In this document: piece after piece, positions 14,847 through 19,279 of the stretch | Layout of the letters: every line of letters starts with the position of its first letter | Numbering within the stretch: the first letter of the stretch is position 1 | DNA from: Nitrospira sp. UBA2082 | GTDB lineage: Bacteria; Nitrospirota; Nitrospiria; Nitrospirales; Nitrospiraceae | DNA: 19,279 nucleotides | Assembly (NCBI GenBank): GCA_002331335.1 | Contig: DCZO01000016.1 | Span: 250,833-270,111 of the forward strand | Reading direction: 5' to 3' | Translations under genes and position numbers: made by a program | Notes under the pieces: model-generated | What the model was told of the DNA's origin: nothing | Database searches by the model: none | The model's input: the letters and a program-made list of their open reading frames with translations, nothing else

Positions 14847-14875
14847 AGGGGGGGCCTAAGCCCCCCCTGCTTTTT
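14847..14875 (+). terminator. Rho-independent terminator after the DUF1566 gene
   Basis: AGGGGGGGC (14847-14855) pairs with GCCCCCCCT (14860-14868): 9 bp with the 4-nt loop CTAA, followed by GC and TTTTT at 14871-14875. Confidence 0.9.
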
Positions 14876-14955
14876 CCGGCCCTCCCCGTCGAGTGCTCAG
14901 AATCAGGCCGGCAATTATTAGGCTTCGACCGCTTACCCCGAATGCCAGGATGTTC

Positions 14956-15693
14956 TTATTTTTGCTCCTGCAAAAGGTTAGGACCGTAGAGCCTGGCCGT
15001 ACTAGATCCTACCGTTCGTGTTTCAACCCGCTTCATCAATGTCTCACGCCATCTGACCGCAAGGGCTGGACAACTTGCAAGGCTCTGAGCGGCTTGAGAA
15101 TCATCTGTCCGTCGATGCATCACGTCGTTGGCTGAAGCTACCGTCCATTCTGGGCAGGGACGTTCCACAAGCCGTAGGCATGCTCCTGCCTGAATCGTTC
15201 CCTCTCTGATGACGCGGAAATACCATCCCGTGCGACCGCTCTCTTGTACCCGGAGGGCAAGGTCCTTTCTGCGCCAGCGTCGTGCTAACTTCCAGCAGGG
15301 TTGTCGTGGCTGTGAGACTTGAACGAGTACCGATCCCACTTCGAAGATGTCTCCGAGACAGACATCGGTCTCAAGCAGCCCTTCTGTCGTGAAATTTTCC
15401 CCAAACGATCCGAAAGGAAAATCGGCCGCTCCCAGTATCTGTTGCCAATAGGGGTAGTGTTCGACGGGATAGACGTTCACGGCCTTTTCGGGCCCCCCGT
15501 GATTCTTTAAATCAGCCTGGCCGTCTCCGTCTAAATTCGTCATGCCAAGCCAGATGGGGTCGGTGACAGGGAGCTTAAAAAACCCGGTTGTCCACGGTTG
15601 ATCCATGGGATCAGGCGCACCACCCTGACCAAGAGTCTGCGGCATCCCGATTTGTACAGAGATCAGTCGGCCCTCACTGCCCGGTGTCATCAT
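14956..15693 (-). CDS. YiiM-like MOSC-domain protein (predicted molybdenum cofactor enzyme)
   Basis: Cytoplasmic protein of 245 residues (start at ATG 15693, or the adjacent ATG 15690) close in length to E. coli YiiM (about 224). The MOSC core is visible: NHGGPEKAVNVYPVEHY (about 64-80), FGENFTTEGLL (97-107) and the Moco-ligand region QPRQPCWKLA with Cys133. The C-terminal part (from about residue 180) fits the YiiM 3-alpha domain. MOSC proteins such as YiiM and YcbX bind molybdenum cofactor and, in E. coli, protect against N-hydroxylated bases and hydroxylamine. Next to AMO and HAO a role in detoxifying N-hydroxylated compounds is an attractive inference. The ribosome site is weak. It is convergent with the DUF1566 gene and divergent from the next membrane protein. 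Confidence 0.82.
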   Translation of the reverse strand: MMTPGSEGRLISVQIGMPQTLGQGGAPDPMDQPWTTGFFKLPVTDPIWLGMTNLDGDGQADLKNHGGPEKAVNVYPVEHYPYWQQILGAADFPFGSFGENFTTEGLLETDVCLGDIFEVGSVLVQVSQPRQPCWKLARRWRRKDLALRVQESGRTGWYFRVIREGTIQAGACLRLVERPCPEWTVASANDVMHRRTDDSQAAQSLASCPALAVRWRETLMKRVETRTVGSSTARLYGPNLLQEQK

Positions 15694-15801
15694 CGAGGAA
15701 GTTCTCTCTTGATCAGGGGAACAGGGACAAACCTTGCTCGCCCGTAGCCTGTGAGATATGATGTGCGCCGTACGTTTCCCATAAACCAGGGCATCGAAAA
15801 T

Positions 15802-16605
15802 ATGGATATTCCCCGCACGGCAGCGCCCGATCAACTCAGCATACAGGCAATCTGGGGCAAGTTGCTACGGCATTTTCCACACGGTAATGCCGACTATGCC
15901 CACCGGACACGCGATTACTTTATTGCCGCGTTCACCTTCGTCTGCGTCAGTATCAGCGCTATTTTCGAAATAGGCGGAAGTCTTGGGGTGCAACGGGGAC
16001 TGGGAGTGGTGGCCTGGATGGTGTTGATCGGACTCTTATTAGGGGAGAGTCGGGAAACGAAGGCACAAGTCGCCATCGCAGTCATCTTCGCCACCGTCGG
16101 AGAACATTTCGCCTCACTCTACATGGGCGGGTACACCTATCGATTCGAAAACGTGCCGGCCTATGTCCCGCCCGGGCATGGCATGGTGTATCTCACGGCC
16201 GTCGCTTTAGCCAGGTCCGGATTCTTCGTGCGTTATGCCAGAGGAATTACGGCTTTTGTCATAGGTGTATGGGGAGGATGGTCGCTGTGGGGGATCAGCG
16301 GATTGCCTCAACAGGGAGATTGGGTCGGGGCGTTGCTGTTCTGTATTTTTCTGGGATGGCTCGTGACCGGTCGGTCCCCGATGGTCTACGTCGCGGCCTT
16401 CTTCATCACCACGTGGCTTGAACTTCTAGGGACAACGGTCGGAGCGTGGAAATGGGCATCTATTGATCCTCTGCTCGGATGGCCCCAGGGCAATCCGCCC
16501 AGCGGTGTCGGGGCCTGGTACTGTCTGGTCGATGCCGTGGCGATCGGCGGTGCGGCGCCCATGTTGCGGGGACTAAGACGCGTCATGCACTGGCGGAGGC
16601 CATAA
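15802..16605 (+). CDS. Integral membrane protein of unknown function
   Basis: I do not recognise the family. The product (267 residues from ATG 15802) begins with a hydrophilic segment of about 35 residues and then has about seven hydrophobic helices. Conspicuous, probably conserved motifs are GEHFASLYMGGYTYRFENVP, YVPPGHGMVYLTA, WLELLGTTVGAWKW and NPPSGVGAWYCLVDA, which contain several Gly, Trp and His residues within or beside helices. An in-frame GTG at 15751 would add 17 residues; neither start has a good ribosome site, so the start is uncertain. It lies divergent from the MOSC gene (108 nt gap) and ends convergent with the amo operon, whose terminator is 276 nt further on. A link with AMO is only positional. 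Confidence 0.7.
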   Translation: MDIPRTAAPDQLSIQAIWGKLLRHFPHGNADYAHRTRDYFIAAFTFVCVSISAIFEIGGSLGVQRGLGVVAWMVLIGLLLGESRETKAQVAIAVIFATVGEHFASLYMGGYTYRFENVPAYVPPGHGMVYLTAVALARSGFFVRYARGITAFVIGVWGGWSLWGISGLPQQGDWVGALLFCIFLGWLVTGRSPMVYVAAFFITTWLELLGTTVGAWKWASIDPLLGWPQGNPPSGVGAWYCLVDAVAIGGAAPMLRGLRRVMHWRRP

Positions 16606-16951
16606 GAACCGTCAAGGAAACCATCCGGATGGTATTCTGCGCATAACAGTTCCCTGCTCAGAGAAGCCCGAGCGTCTGTGAAGCACACCCGCTAGCCTTC
16701 GGCCCCTGGCAACACCGCGCCCCTGTGATTATCCGATAGGCATCAGCCAGTCAGCAGATCTCAGACAAAGCCATCCTGCTGGTAAGCCATCGCTTCAAAG
16801 AACCGAAAAGGCCTTAGATCGTGTCGATGTCGTAGGAGATTGGCGCCCGCAGAAGGGGGTGGTCAGCACTTGATGCACATAAAAAAACACCGGCCCGTCA
16901 TCCGTCTTACGACGGGGACGGGCCGGTGTCTACTGACCTATTTGCGCTCGA
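16606..16951. other. Convergent intergenic region between the membrane protein gene and amoB
   Basis: Contains the amo operon terminator at 16881-16929. In 16606-16880 I see no open frame with a ribosome site, no tRNA fold and no repeats. Confidence 0.5.
16881..16929 (-). terminator. Strong intrinsic terminator of the amoCAB operon
   Basis: Arms 16887-16899 (ACACCGGCCCGTC) and 16917-16929 are perfectly complementary over 13 bp and enclose an inner 5-bp stem CCGTC-TTAC-GACGG (16902-16915). Read on the minus strand the hairpin runs into a T tract (the A run at 16881-16887 on the plus strand). It begins 22 nt after the amoB stop. Confidence 0.93.
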
Positions 16952-18211
16952 TTATGCGCCCAGCCTTGTGAAGACCGGAAGCACAGGAGCCCAAACCGGG
17001 TTAATCAACCGCTCGCCAGACTCGGTCCAGGACATCAGGAGTCCCGCGAAGCGCTGATCCGGGTCGTGGAGAATGTCCACTAGCCGCTGCACCTCCCAGA
17101 GGACGTCCTTCGACTCGACGTGGATGTCGACCGTCTGACCTGGTTGAATCGGAGCTTCGTTATCCATCGTCAACCCATCCGCTGCGACGAGTTCCGCCGG
17201 ATAGTTCGGATCAAGTTTCGCCTTGCCGGTCTTGTTGGTGAATCGGATGCCGGCAGTCGTGAACTCGCCGATGGTCACCGGCTGTGTGCCGTTGTTCGTC
17301 GCATGGAGTGTCATGCGCAATGCGCGGCCGGGAACATCGTACTCCGCATGGGTGACTTCAACCACAAACGGATTCGGTTTTACCGGCATCGGCTTGACCT
17401 TAGCCTCACCGGCCTGGAGCGGCACGGTGACGGGATACTGGGCATCGGCAGAGAGATAGCCGACCGTCACCACCGTCACGGTGAAGACGAGCACGGCGAT
17501 ACCCACTTTCCGATCGATCGGGTCCAGCAGGATCTCATCGCCATAGGCCGCCAGCACACGGGCCCGGATGAGGTACATCGGCCGGATCATGAAGAAACCG
17601 ACCCAGAAGATGGCCACAGCCGCCCAAAACAGGTGCCACATGATTCCCGTGGCAGTCCCCTTGGTTTCTGAATCGAAGGTTTCACCGGTCAGGGTCTTGA
17701 TGGGATTGGTGAAATCTTCGTACCGGCCTGTGATGTCCATCCAGCCGCCGGGACCGGCGATTGGGCCTGCGTCCTTGACGGCGAACATCGGATGGATGTG
17801 ATGGTGGCCGGGGAGGCGGGCCTTCAAGGTCACCACGTATTCGTAGTCACGCCCAATTTCCATCGGGCCCGCCACGAACATCGGAGTGCCGTTGATCTTT
17901 GAGCTCAGACGTACGAAGACGGAGCTTGGAGAACCGATGTTGAGGAAGGTCCGGTTCGGTTTCACCACCGCACGAGGCCAATCCTCGGACAGGTGGAACT
18001 TCCCCCGCAACTCCGTTACGTCATTAACCTTCGTGGACTTCCCAACCCACTCGGTGTCATACCAATTGACGGTGCGCATACGCAGGAACGGTTCCTGCGA
18101 ACGCTCACCGTGGGCGAAAGCTGGAGTAACATCCAGTACAGGCGTGACCGCCAGCGTCGCCATCCCGCAGAATCCTAACATCCACAGTTTGAAGGCGTGT
18201 TTGGCGTTCAT
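16952..18211 (-). CDS. amoB: Ammonia monooxygenase subunit B
   Basis: Periplasm-facing copper subunit of ammonia monooxygenase, which oxidizes ammonia to hydroxylamine. The 419-residue product matches AmoB/PmoB size. The signal peptide ends AFA at residue 33, so mature AmoB would begin with His34, the N-terminal copper ligand of the family; the other ligands lie in GHHHIHPMF (His138 and His140 in the HxH pattern). An N-terminal cupredoxin domain is followed by two membrane helices (about 189-209 and 235-253) and a C-terminal cupredoxin domain (about 275-415). The start overlaps the amoA stop by 4 nt (ATGA on the minus strand), so the two are translationally coupled. Methane monooxygenase PmoB is the only serious alternative, and the hao-cycAB context argues against it. 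Confidence 0.96.
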   Translation of the reverse strand: MNAKHAFKLWMLGFCGMATLAVTPVLDVTPAFAHGERSQEPFLRMRTVNWYDTEWVGKSTKVNDVTELRGKFHLSEDWPRAVVKPNRTFLNIGSPSSVFVRLSSKINGTPMFVAGPMEIGRDYEYVVTLKARLPGHHHIHPMFAVKDAGPIAGPGGWMDITGRYEDFTNPIKTLTGETFDSETKGTATGIMWHLFWAAVAIFWVGFFMIRPMYLIRARVLAAYGDEILLDPIDRKVGIAVLVFTVTVVTVGYLSADAQYPVTVPLQAGEAKVKPMPVKPNPFVVEVTHAEYDVPGRALRMTLHATNNGTQPVTIGEFTTAGIRFTNKTGKAKLDPNYPAELVAADGLTMDNEAPIQPGQTVDIHVESKDVLWEVQRLVDILHDPDQRFAGLLMSWTESGERLINPVWAPVLPVFTRLGA

Positions 18212-19047
18212 GCTTTCCCCCCAGTCGCTTTGTTGCTGTGAGCCAAGGTCGCATAGGCGAACACGTCATGCACCTTCGTGGTTCTCTGTCTGTCATCCGT
18301 CAGGTAGAAGTATGCGGTGCAGAAGAACTTCCCGAACTGCCACCAGAGGACGTACATCAGCGAAGATGCGAAGGCTGCGAAGAATGAGGAGATCATGGTG
18401 CTGTGTCCGCCGAATGTGCGGAGCGACCCGACCTCGATCATCCGGATGTACTCGGGCGTCCCGGTACGGACATAGGCAAAGCCCATGTAGTCAGCCCACG
18501 AAAGCAGCGTGCCGTCAATGACGACCGGCGTATGGCTGTAGGCGAAGATGGCCCAATTGGTCGGGTAGAACAGGATGGCGAAGAGCCACGCCCCGATCAC
18601 CGCGGTCAAGGTCCAGTTCCTCGTCAACAACAGGATGATGTCCAGCACAATCGCGCTGGGAAGCAGCGTGGAAGGCATCACGAAATTATACGGATAATTG
18701 GACCACCACCACCAGGCTGCCCAGATCGTGACCCATTTACCCGCAAGAAGCGCGAGGATGGTGATCGTGGCTCCGAATGGTTGGCGATAGTTGACCCAGT
18801 TGTAGTACTGAAGCGCGGCACAGAAGGTAATGGCGGTGATCGGAGTCACGATCGGCCACCACTGCCGGTCCTTCCAGTCAATCCAGAAGTCCCAGTCACC
18901 CGCCAGCAGGTCGAAGTGCATATGGAATGTTCCGACGATGGTGACGAACAGGATCGGAATAAAATAAATGTAGTCGATGTGCCTCGACATTGCGACGCCT
19001 TCCGGCGGCAATTTCGCGGCCTTAATGATCTCATCGGTCCTAAACAT
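18208..19047 (-). CDS. amoA: Ammonia monooxygenase subunit A
   Basis: Integral membrane subunit of AMO. The 279-residue product has about six or seven helices and the AmoA hallmarks GTFHMHFDLLAGDWDFW (about 39-55), DWKDRQWWP, VNYRQPFGAT, RTGTPEYIRMIE and GSLRTFGGHSTMI. I chose ATG 19047 because GGAGG at 19057-19061 is 9 nt upstream; ATG 19056 (three residues longer) touches the GGAGG directly, which is too close. The N-terminus MFRTDEIIKAAK aligns with the start of Nitrosomonas AmoA (MSIFRTEEILKAAK, from memory). It is preceded by amoC and overlaps amoB by ATGA. Assigning clade A or B comammox needs a phylogeny. Confidence 0.97.
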   Translation of the reverse strand: MFRTDEIIKAAKLPPEGVAMSRHIDYIYFIPILFVTIVGTFHMHFDLLAGDWDFWIDWKDRQWWPIVTPITAITFCAALQYYNWVNYRQPFGATITILALLAGKWVTIWAAWWWWSNYPYNFVMPSTLLPSAIVLDIILLLTRNWTLTAVIGAWLFAILFYPTNWAIFAYSHTPVVIDGTLLSWADYMGFAYVRTGTPEYIRMIEVGSLRTFGGHSTMISSFFAAFASSLMYVLWWQFGKFFCTAYFYLTDDRQRTTKVHDVFAYATLAHSNKATGGKA

Positions 19048-19056
19048 AACTGGCAT

Positions 19057-19061
19057 CCTCC
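19057..19061 (-). promoter_or_regulatory. Ribosome binding site deciding the amoA start
   Basis: On the minus strand GGAGG directly abuts ATG 19056 but is 9 nt from the in-frame ATG 19047. Spacing favours 19047 as the initiator. Confidence 0.55.
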
Positions 19062-19075
19062 GTCATTCAGCCGAC

Positions 19076-19112
19076 CGGAAGATTGGTCCCAAGCTTCCGA
19101 ACCAACCTTCCG
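19076..19112 (-). other. Stem-loop in the amoC-amoA intergenic spacer
   Basis: On the minus-strand transcript a 12-bp stem (11 Watson-Crick pairs and one G·U; arms at 19101-19112 and 19076-19087) closes a 13-nt loop. No T tract follows, so it is not a standard terminator. It lies about 28 nt before the amoA start and is a candidate mRNA-processing or stability element that could let amoC and amoAB messages accumulate differently. Confidence 0.6.
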
Positions 19113-19162
19113 ATATCGACCTACGGTTCATGTGATTTGCCGTCCGTTCCATCTCTCTAGTC

Positions 19163-19279
19163 TTAGTACCCGGACTTCGCGTTCGGATTGACCTGGCTGG
19201 GGAACGGATCCAGGATGCTCTTGGGCGCGTTGTTCCAGATCACGTCCGCCAGATTCGACATCCGGCTGACGATCTGCGC
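19163..19279 (-). CDS. amoC: Ammonia monooxygenase subunit C, 3' end only
   Basis: The minus strand from the right edge is open for 38 codons ending at TAA (19163-19165). The translated end includes AQIVSRMSNLADVIWNN and finishes DPFPSQVNPNAKSGY, which resembles the C-terminal tail of AmoC (IVSR.SNL.DV.WN). Its position directly upstream of amoA is the standard amoC-amoA-amoB order. The membrane helices and copper ligands lie outside the window, so only the tail can be judged. Confidence 0.88.
   Translation of the reverse strand, partial: AQIVSRMSNLADVIWNNAPKSILDPFPSQVNPNAKSGY

Noticed and set aside
16952..19279. Particulate methane monooxygenase (pmoCAB) instead of amoCAB
   Set aside because: The families are homologous, but haoAB-cycAB nearby and an N-terminus resembling Nitrosomonas AmoA support ammonia monooxygenase.

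Overview
The window reads as a comammox (complete ammonia-oxidizing) Nitrospira chromosome segment, or one from a very close relative. It carries the 3' end of amoC plus amoA and amoB, the hydroxylamine oxidoreductase module haoA-haoB-cycA-cycB, and a System I cytochrome c maturation operon, all within 19 kb. Canonical beta-proteobacterial ammonia oxidizers keep amo and hao at separate loci; close linkage of amo, hao and ccm is typical of comammox Nitrospira. I could not decide the comammox clade from sequence alone.

Layout, left to right. (1) Positions 1-3735, plus strand: 3' part of ccmF, then ccmG, ccmH and ccmI, each joined by a 4-nt ATGA overlap. (2) 3806-8248, plus strand: a near-consensus sigma-70 promoter, haoA (8 haem motifs), haoB, cycA (4 haems) and cycB (4 haems), ending in a long hairpin. 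A textbook intrinsic terminator lies inside the start of haoB, and a second hairpin lies in the haoB-cycA gap. (3) 8320-10558: a secreted M28-type metallopeptidase whose presumed catalytic-base Glu is Gln, convergent with a small lipoprotein gene. (4) 11188-13885, plus strand: a monohaem cytochrome c followed by two tandem NirK-like two-domain cupredoxin proteins, then a strong terminator. (5) 14005-14875: a promoter with extended -10, an exported DUF1566 protein and a terminator. (6) 14956-16605: a YiiM-like MOSC protein on the minus strand, divergent from an integral membrane protein of unknown function. (7) 16881-19279, minus strand: amoC (3' end)-amoA-amoB and a strong terminator.

How the parts fit. 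AMO oxidizes ammonia to hydroxylamine. HaoA oxidizes hydroxylamine, and CycA and the membrane-bound CycB carry the electrons toward quinone. The Ccm proteins attach the 17 c-type haems predicted from the CxxCH motifs in this window. The cytochrome and the NirK-like pair probably handle NO and nitrite chemistry next to HAO.

The most notable observation is that the two NirK-like proteins have complementary losses of copper-site residues. The first keeps all domain-1 ligands (type 1 His, Cys, His, Met; type 2 His, His; and the catalytic Asp) but lacks the two domain-2 histidines. The second lacks the type 1 Cys and both domain-1 type 2 histidines but keeps both domain-2 histidines. NirK active sites form between subunits, so this predicts a heteromeric enzyme in which only A:B interfaces are complete. 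No tRNA, rRNA, CRISPR array, insertion sequence or integrase was seen.
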